Of a DNA stretch of 64,000 bases, positions 23,997 through 34,905 are shown piece by piece. The notes under the pieces were generated by a model. That model was given only the letters and a program-made list of their open reading frames with translations, was not told the DNA's origin and ran no database searches. Origin of the DNA: Leptobrachium leishanense (Eukaryota > Chordata > Amphibia > Anura > Megophryidae). A program made the translations under genes and the position numbers. Numbering within the stretch: the first letter of the stretch is position 1; each line of letters opens with the position of its first letter. Location of the stretch: assembly GCA_009667805.1 (NCBI GenBank), contig CM019063.1, forward strand, positions 194,288,954-194,352,953, read 5' to 3'.

Positions 23997-24594
23997 TAGG
24001 GCTGAAACAACTAAATTGATTAATCGGCAACTAATCGATAATGGAAAGCGTTGACAACTATTTTAATCATCGAATAATCAGTGTTGATTAATCGTCCTGT
24101 GTACAGCACACACTGTTTAAAATCAGACTGACTTAAAAGTAAATAATCTCAGCTTCGGAGCTGATTGGAGAAAAGGAGCCGCCGCTGCTTTACTAGGTAT
24201 GACTTTACTAAGTCACTCCCTTCCACCTCCAGTCCCTCCTCCCACACAGTTTCTTCACAAAATTATTTAAAAGGGACACTACGCGCCCTGACCACTTGAG
24301 TTTATTAACCCCGATTTCATGCTGACATCATCTATGACCAAGTTCTTGCAGCATCAACCCATGCCTCCGACCAAGCACTCGCACACCTTGTGTGAAAAGT
24401 ACGCAAGATATGCAATTTACGTATGTATGTATGTATGAACGTTACGTACACTACGCAAATTGCTTATGAAAAAGGAGGGGTTGTGTTTTTTTATTTATTT
24501 TTTTAAACACATAAAATTCCTTTTTAGTTAAACTAATCGAAATAATAATTTGCCAACTAATCGATTATGAGAATAATAGTTAGTTGCAGCCCTA
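23997..24594. mobile_element. hAT MITE with perfect 8-bp target duplication
   Basis: GTTGAGAG is present at 23989-23996 and again at 24595-24602, 8 of 8 matching. Ends are TAGGGCTGAAACAACTAA and the inverse-type TTAGTTGCAGCCCTA. Both ends carry subterminal ATTGATTAATCG/ATCGATTATGA repeats. The inside lacks coding capacity. These ends resemble a hAT MITE group widespread in fish and amphibians. It lies in a SMTN intron. Confidence 0.92.
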
Positions 24595-24856
24595 GTTGAG
24601 AGTTGCCACATACAAGAGCAACTTACTGTAATCACACAATTTGGCAGCATCAGGACAATAGAACAGGAAAAACCCAAGCCAATGGTGACAAATGCAACCT
24701 AGAAGCTACAGGCCAAATCCTCTTATTAGATGCAACTCCATGCTTAGTGAATGGCACATTGTGTGTAATAAAGCTCCCTGTCACGTTGCCTTAATGTTTA
24801 GGTGGCACACGTGGATATTGCAGGACAACAGGTCACAAGTCAGATGTGCACTGCAC

Positions 24857-24959
24857 CTTGGGTTTCAGCTGGATGACTGCCTCCATTCTGAGTGCGCCGG
24901 AACTCGTGAATCTGTGCTTTGATTCTCTGTCGCTCTTCCAGGTCAGCTTTCTCCTTCGC
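24857..24959 (-). CDS. SMTN: Smoothelin exon (fifth visible), extra EERQRIKAQI-type repeat
   Basis: A poly-T tract and CAG precede the exon, and CCCAAG/GTGCAG is the likely donor. The 103 nt begin in phase 0 and read AKEKADLEERQRIKAQIHEF, then RRTQNGGSHPAETQ, leaving one base. The first half matches the smoothelin-type helical repeat seen in the exons at 35979 and 25741 (EER/DRR, basic-I, A-I-R). It may be a third copy of that repeat. In the human protein as I recall it, this position is followed by a proline-rich linker instead. The donor was chosen because it keeps the frame into the next exon; without it the frame meets TGA seven codons later. Confidence 0.75.
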
Positions 24960-25284
24960 CTGAAAAAAAAAAAAAAAAAGAAAAAAAAAAATCGGCAGTA
25001 AGAACTAGGGAGAAAGAAATGATGTTGCATTTGGGAACCCCAAAGTGTGCTCAACTTTTTTTTACAATTTATTTTAAACTACTTATTTAATAGTTAGTCT
25101 TTAGTATGAAGTAAAAAACACCAAATCGAAGGGACTACAAATTAGCAGATAACATACACTATTTGCTTTTCTTACTAACGTACTAAGTGAAACGGAAAAG
25201 TCACAGAAACCTCTAAAGTGACAAACTTTATTTCAACAGGAGCATCCCTCCATGTGGTGCATACTTCTTTATTTCTGAACTTAC

Positions 25285-25385
25285 CAAAAACGGAACACTG
25301 TCCTGCTTCCTCTCCATGCTCCTGGAAAGCATTGCCCCATTATCACGGTCTTGGCTGCTGACCAGAGTGCACGCCAGAGATGCAG
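25285..25385 (-). CDS. SMTN: Smoothelin exon (fourth visible)
   Basis: The acceptor TTTTTTGTTTTAG and the perfect donor TTTTTG/GTAAGT bound 101 nt. The split Ala codon joins the exon at 25741-25819 to give DEIEAASLACTL, which corresponds to EIEAATLAG in mammalian smoothelin. It continues VSSQDRDNGAMLSRSMERKQ and DSVPFL, ending in phase 0. The start of the exon completes the second smoothelin repeat; the rest is a linker. Confidence 0.85.
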
Positions 25386-25740
25386 CTAAAACAAAAAAGG
25401 CAGGAAACCAATGAGAACAGCCAGATCACAAATCCAAGAATACATGATCTACCACCGTGCACGCAGGATTAAGCAACATAATATATGCAGGAGAGGAAAC
25501 CAGTTAGGTCGCTGAACACTGTCACTATCAATATTATGTATGACAGGCAGAGAGTAGAATGCAGATCTTAAATCCACTCCATTGTCTCAAAAAGTTGAAT
25601 AATTTGGCTAGAAAAACTCCCACAAATACATTATTTACTAATGTTCAATAAACTATACAGGCACATATAAATATAGTCAAATATTTTAGAAAATTGTGCT
25701 GCAGAAAATCAGCACTAAATAAAAAATAAAAAAAGATTAC

Positions 25741-25819
25741 CTTCAATTTCGTCATCGCGGATTTTTCTTATGGCAGCCCTGATAAGTTTCCTTTCCTCGT
25801 ACTCATTGGCAGCTCGGAG
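25741..25819 (-). CDS. SMTN: Smoothelin exon (third visible), second smoothelin repeat
   Basis: The acceptor CTCTGTCTCCTAG and donor GAAG/GTAATC enclose 79 nt. Translation is LRAANEYEERKLIRAAIRKI, then RDDEIE with one base left over. This is a close match to LRSASEYEERKLIRAAIRRV of human smoothelin as recalled, the most diagnostic segment of the gene in this window. The repeat is helical and contributes to the cytoskeletal association of the protein. Confidence 0.92.
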
Positions 25820-26336
25820 CTAGGAGACAGAGGATCAGTTGTCATTGCAAACTCCCAAGCTGCGATCGGTGTGCGCATCCTAGTGGCCACTGGAGTTATG
25901 ACATATACAGTGTACAGCTCAGCCCCCATATGATGCACTGTAACACTGTGTGGAACATACCAGTGGGTTCCCTCAGAATATTGTGGAGAACATATGCATA
26001 GACTTATAAATTCTCAGTTGTCCCATTTAATGGCGTCAACTCTACAATACAGAAGTTGATTTTCACTTTGTTGTTCTGCACTGACAAGCAGCCAAAAATC
26101 AACAAGCAACACCAGTTTAAGGATTTTTAACAACTAGAGATTATGTTTAAATTACTAGTCAATAAAAAGACATCCCATTGTGCCTTTTCTGTGTTTTGCC
26201 ACTGCACCAATTGCTCCGAATCCTAGTTCATTGCACTGGTACAAAATTTTGTGTTACTACAGTTGAAAAATCACCATTGTAAACTCCATAACAATTTTAA
26301 TAAACTATAGGACTCTAAACACATTTAACTCCTTAC

Positions 26337-26427
26337 CAATGCTGTTAGCTCATCAACATCACTGATGTCTTGTAACCTTCCTGCCAAGGTATGTAGGGCT
26401 CTTTGTTGTTTCTTCTCTTGCTCAGCC
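26337..26427 (-). CDS. SMTN: Smoothelin exon (second visible)
   Basis: The acceptor TTATTTCTCTTAG and donor GCATTG/GTAAGG enclose 91 nt. After completing a Gly codon from the exon at 35979-36133 it reads AEQEKKQQRALHTLAGRLQD and ISDVDELTAL. This corresponds to the mammalian stretch AALARLAGQLESMNDVEELTAL. It ends in phase 0 and leads straight into the second repeat in the next exon. Confidence 0.9.
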
Positions 26428-26747
26428 CTAAGAGAAATAAAACAAAAATGATAAAAATAAACCAACACAATCTACATTGCTCACGACTAATAAATTACAA
26501 AAAAAAAAAAAAAAGCTTTGCGACTTCTATTGGTGCATAACAATGTCACACACCTAAATATCACTAAACCATGTATAAGTTTTGACTCAACATAAGAGGG
26601 AGGGAACAACCCCCCCAACGCACACCTTTTCCAGTCCGAGAACCCGGATGCTGCTATATTTAATGAACTATAATGTAAACCACATTTTCTTCCAAGTGTG
26701 ATATAGAAATAAACTGCGCACATTGCAATTTCCTTGCTATTCGATAT

Positions 26748-27433
26748 TGTAACAAATCAACAGGGTCACTTCTGCCAATGCGGCTTCCTTGCTGGACCCA
26801 GTGTTCTCATGACCCTCGTGCAGTTCTCTCAGTCCTTAGCCGTAGCTTTAAGACAGGTACACGTTGAGAGCCTTGCTAGCGTCCACCAGAAATAAGCCAT
26901 GGCTGTAGATCTGGAGCCTTCCGTTGGCATAGCGAGCAGAGTATAGCTATGACCCAAACCAAGAGTCGTGACTACTTGTAGGGTCAGAATAGAACGGTCT
27001 TTAAATCAGGGACACACCCCCTCGAAACTGTTGGGGGGACCCAACAAGACCAAAACAGATAATTTGACAGCATATCTTTTTGTAAAGTGAAAAACAATTA
27101 GATTCAGGTACAGACAATGAGAACATTACTTAAATTTTCTTAATTTGTTTAGAAAGTTTGAGATTAACCAACAGATTACAGTTTAAAACAGATAATGGGT
27201 AGTGTTTGTCTGACAACGAAGATTATGTTTGAAGAGGTGTTAATCAGTTATTTACACTTTCCTAAAAGCAGGCTTTCTGGAAGACTAATCTGATCAGTAG
27301 ATAATGACATTCTTGCATAATCACAATTATACCAACATTCTGCACACAAGGCAATGGGCCAATATTGATTAGGAGTCCTGCACCTTACAAAATAGACCTC
27401 CTTGCCCTATCATCCAAAATTACTTGCGTCACA
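26748..27433. mobile_element. Solo LTR of a retrovirus-like or Ty3/gypsy-like element
   Basis: The 686-bp unit starts TGTAAC and ends GTCACA, the TG...CA boundary expected of LTRs. It is flanked by a perfect 5-bp duplication, GATAT, at 26743-26747 and 27434-27438. No internal gag, pol or env sequence or second LTR is present, so it is a recombined solo LTR. Direction of transcription is not certain; the minus strand looks slightly more promoter-like. It lies in the SMTN intron between the exons at 26337 and 35979. Confidence 0.75.
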
Positions 27434-27438
27434 GATAT

Positions 27439-29062
27439 AGACAGCCAAATAAGGGGTGGGGGGGGGGGATCTTCTCAGAAAAAGTTCAATATATTAAAAA
27501 ACAAAAATAACCACAAATCAAAAAACTGATCAGAATATTTCTGAAAGTGAAAATTCATTTGGTAAAATGACAACTTGCTTGAGGAAGTGCACAAGTTTAC
27601 ATAAGACCAGAAAAGTGTTTTTAGAAAGGACTTTAAGTGATACGGCACCAAATCATATTACGGCACCAAATCATGTTCATAGTTCAATTTTAGAATTAAG
27701 AAAAACGTTACTATACTACCGCAACAAATTAAACTGCCATGCATTCATTTGTGCATGTATCAGATGAGAAGAAAAAAGGCGCTACTATTTTACACACAAG
27801 AGCACAGCAAATTACGCACATAAAGAAAGACGCCGATTTCAATGACAGCCGGTTCCAGCAGTACCATGACGTTCTTAGTTATTCACTCGATTTAGAGACT
27901 TAATTGGAACAAATTAAAAATGTACAATTGAATAATTATGTGCCATAACATGAAGGCTTTTTTTTTTTAAAGTAATCTCTGATGAAATCATTCTTAAACT
28001 TGAGGCGAAAGCATGGCTGCCAAAGAGTGGGTGTGTAGCTGCCAGGTCTGAATAGGTCCCATCAAGGCATTGTTAATAAATCACAAAGTAGCAATGGTAT
28101 GTATATATTTTTTTCTTACAGATAAGCCTCGAGCCCCAGGCAAGAGCATGAAGGCCTCCTGCCTGTCAGAACAGCAAAAGCTGAGGTAAGACATCACCCA
28201 AAGGGATAAAAACCCCACCATGTACACCAGTAATTACCGTACTACATTTACAGGGTTATAAAAAGCCTCGGGCAATGGAGGTGGGTCATATTATCTCTTC
28301 TCCTAAAGACTTCATTGGGAGAAAGAAAAGAATAAAAATGATGGCTCGGTCCGAAGCTAGATCCCATATTCACCCACTCGCCCTCATTAACACCAAAACG
28401 TGACAGAGTACCACAGACGGCATGGTCCCTGTGGGAGCAGCCATGTTTAAGTGCTTTGATTGGGAACACATTTTCTAGTCATAACCCATGTACTTTTGTA
28501 AAAAGTCCAGAGTATATTTTTGGACAAAACACATTCACAAATGCACCCTAGCTATACTACTACAGCAACATCCACTAATAGATGGCAATTCCCACAAAGT
28601 AGAGGAATGTTATTAAAGAGGAATTAACCCAAAGATTGCCAAATACTCCATCTTTGCCTAGATCGATTTAGTCATGCTGATGAGCAGTGCATGAAAAATG
28701 CTACCCTGGAGTATGCAGAATCAATATGCTGCCTCTGTTAGAGGTTTCTCTTGAAGCATTTGGACTATACAGGATGCAGGGCAACACCTTCCCAGCGCAC
28801 ACCATCTGCGTGAACTAGTAATGCGTGCCCACGAAAACATGGCCAACCTGGCAACCTAACTCACCCCTATATATGCAATACACAGGAAGACATAAAAAGG
28901 TTATATTAAAAAGCAATTTTTATTTCAAGTAAAGGAGAGAAAAAAATAATTGTAATTAAATGTATGCGTCTGTACAATTAAAAGGTCAGTGATTAGTGGG
29001 GTGTATGCAGGTGTATATGTACAGAACGTGGCTAGCTTGGAACATGTAGGTGACAGTGGCAG
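27439..29062. other. SMTN intronic sequence, unassigned
   Basis: No repeat ends were recognised apart from a short fragment near 28830-28850 (AAAACATGGCCAACCTGGCA) that resembles the right end of the hAT MITE at 39303-39560. A candidate plus-strand exon at 28122-28185 is listed separately. A run of G lies near 27458-27468. Confidence 0.4.
28122..28185 (+). CDS. Candidate exon, unknown gene
   Basis: A strong polypyrimidine tract and acceptor (TATTTTTTTCTTACAG) precede 64 nt that close with GCTGAG/GTAAGA. One frame is open and reads KPRAPGKSMKASCLSEQQKL after two leftover bases. The two leftover bases fit the one base left by the candidate exon at 16692-16778. It is on the strand opposite SMTN, inside a SMTN intron. 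The product is not recognised, and chance splice motifs remain possible. Confidence 0.28.
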
Positions 29063-29214
29063 ATTGAATAGACCCGATAGAGAATAATCTAGACCAAATA
29101 GCTGATTTGGAAAGTGAGATAAATGGGAGAATTTTTCTGGTTTGGCTATTTTGACCTAGAATTTTCACTTCTCCAGTCATTCTCCTGAGTTTTACCTTTC
29201 TTTGAATAGACCTG
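29063..29214. mobile_element. Short MITE with GAATAGACC ends
   Basis: TTGAATAGACCC at the left and TTTGAATAGACCTG at the right are not arranged as a clean inverted pair. The inside (CTGATTTGGAAAGTGAGATA, TTCTGGTTTGGCTATTTTGA) matches the copies at 34430-34580 and 41677-41834. In inverse it also matches the copy at 37720-37894. It is a member of a dispersed MITE group. Confidence 0.65.
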
Positions 29215-29259
29215 TCCTGTATATATTTTATTAAGGGTATGTGCAGAAAGACAGCCTAA

Positions 29260-29581
29260 GGCTAGTGTCAGACAAGCGTCTTTGGAGAGCAGAAGGAATG
29301 TCAGTGAGCGTGGACGTTCCTGCCACTCGACGCCCATCTGGCCACCTCGCTGAGCGCACTCAGCACTGCAAAGCGCGATCCTCCTATTGAGAATCACGCT
29401 TTGCAGCTCCATCAACACGCGTCCTAGCGCTTTGACGGAGAGGCTTGGATAACGGATGCTTGTTGCACGCGCATTTCGTGCGTGCACACAAGCGTGTGAC
29501 GTTGCAGCGTCACAACGTTGCGATGGACGCCGGTAAGCAAGTCAGTACGGGCGCACATAGCGCGCTTGTCTAACACCAGTC
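29260..29581. mobile_element. Harbinger-type MITE, subfamily B-like
   Basis: TAA flanks lie at 29257-29259 and 29582-29584. The left end GGCTAGTGTCAGACAAGCG pairs with CGCTTGTCTAACACCAGTC. The centre is the subfamily B palindrome around GCAAAGCGCGATCCTCC (about 29368-29407). The ends are of subfamily A type, so this copy is a hybrid of the two sequence groups. Confidence 0.8.
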
Positions 29582-29725
29582 TAAGCAGTGTGCATTAAAA
29601 TGAAACTTTCCCTGGGCATTTAGGGAACCTATCAAGAGCCAAGCTAGGAACCAGTCCAAGCCATTTTGCACACATGAAGTAGGTTTATTTTATAGGTACT
29701 GTGACTATACGTATATGTAGAAGAG

Positions 29726-31409
29726 GATAAAAGTCTCGCTGACTGCCTCAATGAATATTTTTGTTCAGTCTTTGCAGAAGAAAAGGAAGAAAAGGGACCT
29801 CAGTTAGGAGGAAACACTAACGAGACAATTACATATCAGTTTACAGAGGAGGAGGTTCTACAGCAGCTGTCTAAAGTAACAAATAAGTCAATGGGGCCTG
29901 ATGGGATCCACCCTAAATTATTAAAAGAGCTCAGTGATGTAATAGCAAAACCATTAACAGATTTATTTAAACCAATCCTTGCTAACGGGAGTCGTCCCAG
30001 AAGACTGGAAATTAGCAAACGTTGTGCCCATTCACAAGAAGGGTAGTAGGGAGGAATCTGGGAAATATAGGCCAGTTAGTCTTACGTCAGTAGTGGGGAA
30101 ATTAATGGAAACCATGTTAAAGGAAAGGATTGTTGACCATCTAAAAACACATAGATTACAGGATCAGAAACAACATGGGTTTACCTCAGGGAGATCATGC
30201 CAAACTAATCTTATTGATTTTTTGATTGGGTAACAAAAATAGACACAGGTGGGGCAGTAGACATTGCTTATTTAGATTTCAGTAAGGCTTTTGATACTGT
30301 TCCGCATAGCAGGCTTATCAATAAATTGCAATCTTTGAGCTTGGATTCCAATATTGTTGAATGGATTAGGCAGTGGCTGAGTGACAGACAACAGAGGGTT
30401 GCGGTAAATGGAGTTTATTCGGCGCAAGGTCTTGTTACCAGTGGGGTACCTCAGGGGTCAGTACTTGGACCCATTCTATTAAAATATTTTTATTAGTGAT
30501 ATTGCAGAAGGTATTAATGGAAAAGTATGTCTTTTTGCTGATGACAAAGATTTGCAACAGGGTTGACGTTCCTGGAGGGATCAGCCAAATGACAAATGAT
30601 TTAGGTAAACTAAAAAAAATGGTCGAGTTGTGGCAATTGAGTTTTAATGTGGATAAGTGCAAGATAATGCACCTGGGACGTAAAAACCCAAGGGCTGAAT
30701 ATAGAATATTTGATACAGTCCTAACCTCAACATCTGAGGAAAGGGATTTAGGGGTTATTATTTCAGATGATCTAAGGGTAAGTAGTCAATGTAATAGAGC
30801 AGCAGGAAATGCTAGCAGAATGCTTGGTTGTGTAGGGAGAGGTATTAGCAGTAGGAAAAGGGAAGTGCTCATGCCACTGTACAGAGCACTGGTGAGACCT
30901 CACTTGGAGTAATGTGTGCAGTACTGGAGACCGTATCTCCAGAAGGATATAGACATCTTCGAGAGAGTTCAGAGAAGGGCTACTAAAATGGTGTACGGCT
31001 TGAAGGAGAAAAGTTACCAGGAAAAGCTTAATGATCTTAACATGTACAGCTTGGAAAAAAGACGAGACAGAAACATTTAAATACGTAAAGGGAATCCACA
31101 AGGTAGAGGAAGGGAGTATATTTAAAAGGAAACAAAGTAGCAAAACAAGAGGACATAGTCTTAGATTAGAGGGGCAAAGGTTTAAAAGTAACATCAGGAA
31201 GCATTATTTTACTGAGAGGGTGGTGGATACATGGAACAGTCTTCCAGTTGAAGTGGTAGAGGCCAAAACAGTAATTGAATTTAAGCAGGCATGGGATAGG
31301 CATAAGGCTATCCTAAACAAAAGATAAATCCAGGTAAAGTATCCATGTAATTGGGCAGACTAGATGGGCCGAAAGGTTCTCATCTGCCGACATTTTTCTA
31401 TGTTTCTAT
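29726..31409 (+). mobile_element. CR1-type LINE with reverse-transcriptase region, decayed (copy B)
   Basis: The plus strand encodes a broken CR1 ORF2. Segments in order are LADCLNEYFCSVFAEE, NKSMGPDGIHPKLLKELSDV, PEDWKLANVVPIHKKGSREE, YRPVSLTSVVGKLMETML, AYLDFSKAFDTVPHSRLINK, TSGVPQGSVLGPIL, the catalytic-type LFADDKDL, and LVRPHLE(stop)CVQYW. Frames change several times and stops occur. The endonuclease domain is missing because the 5' end is truncated. The 3' end runs GATGGGCCGAAAGGTTCTCA to TTTCTATGTTTCTATG, the family's terminal repeat. A MITE begins immediately after. Confidence 0.92.
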
Positions 31410-31609
31410 GTGCTGAGGGTTATGTTGGCCTTTTCTAAATGTAATTGGATGGGGTTTAATGGCTTGTAACGTCGCACAAAGACATCACACGGTTAAAGAG
31501 CTGGCAAGTTTTGGTCTAGAGGCAGGCAAAAAGAATATTTTTGCAACTGAACCAAGCCATTAAACCCCATCCAATTACATTTAGAAAAGGCCAACATAAC
31601 CCTCAGCAC
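31410..31609. mobile_element. MITE with ~56-bp near-perfect inverted ends
   Basis: GTGCTGAGGGTTATGTTGGC continues through CTTTTCTAAATGTAATTGGA and GGGGTTTAATGGCTT, and is mirrored exactly at 31554-31609. The loop is about 88 bp and non-coding. It abuts the terminal repeat of CR1 copy B, so it inserted at or into the CR1 tail. No duplication was confirmed. Confidence 0.85.
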
Positions 31610-32329
31610 TGGATGCAATAAACACTTTGTAAGCTCTTGAGTAAGGTCCTCCTTTACTATCTAAAAATGTTAGTTTTCTGTAAATATTGACGGCTATAAA
31701 AACAGACCACAATAATACTGAAATATAATATTTAAATTGATACCAATGTGGTACTTTAATTTCCTAATTGATGGGGAAGGTATATCTACAATTGTTCTCC
31801 AGATGATTACAAAGGAACAGCAAGAAAAAAACGAGGTGTTAATACTTAACACTGTAAAAACCACAAGATAAAAGAGGCACTTTGAATTGGCTTTAAAAAA
31901 GACCAAAACATCCGCGTGCACGTAGGCACATATTATGAAAAGATTCGCTAGCAGAGACATACACAAAACATTAATCAGTGTTCACTTATTTTACAATTTG
32001 GAGCAGCAAAGGAAAACAGACATCAGGATATAAACAGCTTTTTGTTTTTCCTGTAACTATAGATTGGTAAAGGTTGCAGGAGATAAGGGTAGATTGCAGG
32101 CAATTCAGAGAATAAAAGATAAGGACAGGGAAATGGAATAGCATCAACAAAAGGTTCTGCTTCGAGTGTTTACAAACCAATTTACTTTCAATGTTTTGTT
32201 TTATTAAGCGCAAAAGAAATAAGGAAACATTACAATCCACAAGTGACAATCACCCAAAGGGTGTAATGTTCAAATGAGCATATAACGTGCAAGTTACAGA
32301 TTGGAAACAGTCACATTCAATGTTGTCCT
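31610..32329. other. SMTN intronic sequence, unassigned
   Basis: No exon or repeat terminus was recognised. Confidence 0.45.
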
Positions 32330-32333
32330 TTAA

Positions 32334-32863
32334 CCTCCCTGGCGGTCTAATTTTTTCAAAATTTTGTGTCTAAAAGCGTATCAATTTCTTTTTAAAGGAA
32401 ACGTGTTTTTGTACATAGTTAGCCTGTAATAATTAGGAATCACGCACTGAAATCCGTGAAATCAAGAGTCCTTACTGGTAAAATCCTTTATAAATAAATT
32501 TATTAAAAAAATAGTAAATACACCGAGTCCGATAAAGTTTGAAACACGACATAATTTATTATCCCAAAAAAATTATCCAAAATAATGCAAATAAATGATC
32601 AATAAAATACAACAAAAAACACTGAAATCTGTCTGAGAACAAGGGTGAGACGATGTATGGTCTATTTCTTATCCTGTACTGCCACCTAGTGGCCGTTCAT
32701 AAACTTTTCCATTTGTATTCAGTGAATTTTATGAATGAAATTTGCTGCGTCCAGCCCCTCTGCATCATGTGACTCGCAGGGAGCCATCCAGGAAGCCGCT
32801 CGCTGCGATCACACAGTAGCGAAATTTAACCCCGAGTCACACTCGGGAATACCGCCAGGGAGG
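32334..32863. mobile_element. TTAA-flanked DNA transposon derivative (piggyBac/Kolobok type)
   Basis: Ends CCTCCCTGGCGGT and ACCGCCAGGGAGG are perfect inverted repeats flanked by TTAA at 32330-32333 and 32864-32867. A subterminal CCCGAGTCACACTCGGGA palindrome lies at 32831-32848. No transposase was found in 530 bp. The TTAA duplication is diagnostic for piggyBac or Kolobok superfamilies; the end sequence alone does not let me choose. Confidence 0.85.
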
Positions 32864-32867
32864 TTAA

Positions 32868-33870
32868 TATAACAATGTCGTCAGAAGGAGAATGACGATA
32901 TAAATCTTTTCAAATCAGAAACATGCTTAAGAAATAAGAGAAAAGAAGAAGAGAAGACCGTTGACCACCAACCAGTCACGTGGCCAGGTGAAAGCCATCA
33001 GGGAAACCGATCAGGACCACTGCCCCAAAGGCGATGATTCTCAAGTTAATATTGGTGCGATTCCAGGTGCAGGGTCGGGAAGAGGGATTAGTCAGAAAAG
33101 AATATGGTGTGAATTAGTGAACGAATAAAGAGATCCAAAAAGAGGCATAAAGGTAGCATCATTGTAGGTTGGAACCGATGTGGCGGAAGAAAAGTGGGAT
33201 AGAGGTAAGAAAGATGCAGAATAAACGAATAAACACTAAATCAAAGAAAGGTGAGAAAAAGAGAGAGAAGGCACACAAAAAAAAGGGGGGGAGGGGTACT
33301 GTAATGGGAGTGGGAAGGGGATTACAAACCAATTTAAACATAGATGCAGGTGACATGTTTGACACCCACCCTAATACATTTAATGCTTTGTATCATCAAT
33401 AAGATATTACAGAGAGTGAATTTAAATATCAATTCGTTATTTTTAAAAAGAAACTGTCATATTAACCGGTTAGTTACCATTTAAATTTATGGTAGAATAA
33501 AGATTTCAGTCTCTGAACATATTGTTTGCCGTAGAGCCACCACCCCATGAAACCTACCCTGGCTCCCACGCAGCTCACAGACACCTTATCTAAATGGATA
33601 AAAAAAACTCAGGATTTCTTGCATTTTACATTTAACTCAATATCTGGCACAATTTTATTGCCTCCACTATAAAACAGAATTTGATATTCACGTTTTTGAA
33701 TTAGTGGTAGTTTTATTCTATTGTGCCAATTTCATATCATCTATAGCTGCAAGCACATTTAATTTTAAACCAGTTTAATGAGACAAACGTATCCTATCAC
33801 ACTTCAACAATTTTTTTGAAATCAGGAGTGAGATTGCTTGTTGAGGTTCATCACAGCCTGCAAGTTATAT
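32868..33870. other. SMTN intronic sequence, unassigned
   Basis: A purine-rich tract lies at 33180-33300 (AGAAAGGTGAGAAAAAGAGA). No exon or element boundaries were seen. Confidence 0.45.
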
Positions 33871-33939
33871 ATGGCTATATATTGCCCCAGCTCAATGGGT
33901 ATATATTGTCCCAGCGCTCACCTCTGCTGTGGCCCCAGG

Positions 33940-34112
33940 CTCCGCGTCCGCCGGCGTTCTTCTACTCCCGAGGTGAGCGGCCACTGGCATGCAGCTTTGC
34001 CGCTCGCCGGGGATGGGAACCACCTGACCAGCCGCGTTCTCCTGAGATCGCGCGCTGGTCAGGTGGTTCCCATCCCAGGCGAGCAGCCACGCTGCATGCC
34101 AGCGGCCGCTCG
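33940..34112. repeat. GC-rich hairpin, probable MITE core
   Basis: GAGCGGCCACTGGCATGCAG through GGGATGGGAACCACCTGACC (about 33973-34032) is mirrored by GGTCAGGTGGTTCCCATCCC through GCATGCCAGCGGCCGCTC (about 34055-34110). The loop is about 20 bp. The downstream GTTTGCCACCCCTG near 34168 resembles a hAT end, suggesting that the hairpin belongs to a hAT MITE of unclear left boundary. Confidence 0.7.
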
Positions 34113-34185
34113 CGGTGGATTTTTTGACAGTCTTGGCGGGCCACAAAAAACTCTGGTGGCCTGCAGTTTGCCACCCCTGCCATAG

Positions 34186-34905
34186 AGTATAATGGGAGGA
34201 ATGAATGGACTGAGTCGGAACCTTTTGCTAAATCAAATAAATTTTAAGCAGATATTACTGCCACTGTATTAGAGTATAAAATTGAGATTACGTTTGATTA
34301 TCACCGCTATCTAGCGAATGACAAGAGGTGTAAGACAGTGGAATGCCCATAGGATATAATGGGGAGCAAAATAGTACCTCATTTTCGGGCAATCCTCTGA
34401 GAAATTGAACTATCAGATATATTCACTAAAGGGTGAAGTCAGGAGAATTGGCAGGAGAAGAAAACAATCAAGACCAAGCAGCCGATTTGGAAAGGGAGAT
34501 AAATGGGAGACTTATTTTGGTTTGGCCAATTTGACATAGAATTTTCACCCCGAGTCTACCCTTTAGTGAATAGTCCTGAAAATGTGCTATAACAAATGGT
34601 TCCGACGCAAAGTCCAATCATTTCTCCCATTATACTATATGGACATTCCATTCTGTCATTCCACAGAAAACAACTAGAATACCAGGTAATTTCAGTCTTA
34701 GTCTGCTACAGTACGTGTGGATACCAGAGATAATGTTTAATTTGCTACATCTCACAGGTTTAGCCATAAATGGGGTGCCATTTTGCTTTCCATTATTTGC
34801 TATGGGCATTCCACTGTGCACCATTATCCTCTATGGGCATTCCACTACCCTGTTAAAGTATATGGGCATTCCTTTTAGGTCTCTGGAAGGGGCCCGGCAC
34901 TGGAA
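34186..34905. repeat. Nested inverted repeats and a MITE remnant
   Basis: CATAGAGTATAATGGGAGGA (34186) is mirrored by TTCTCCCATTATACTATATG (34620). TGGAATGCCCATAGGATATA (34341) is mirrored near 34800 (TATGGGCATTCCACTG). The MITE body of 29063-29214 recurs at 34430-34580 (GCCGATTTGGAAAGGGAGAT). This is a composite of several decayed palindromic repeats. Confidence 0.6.
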
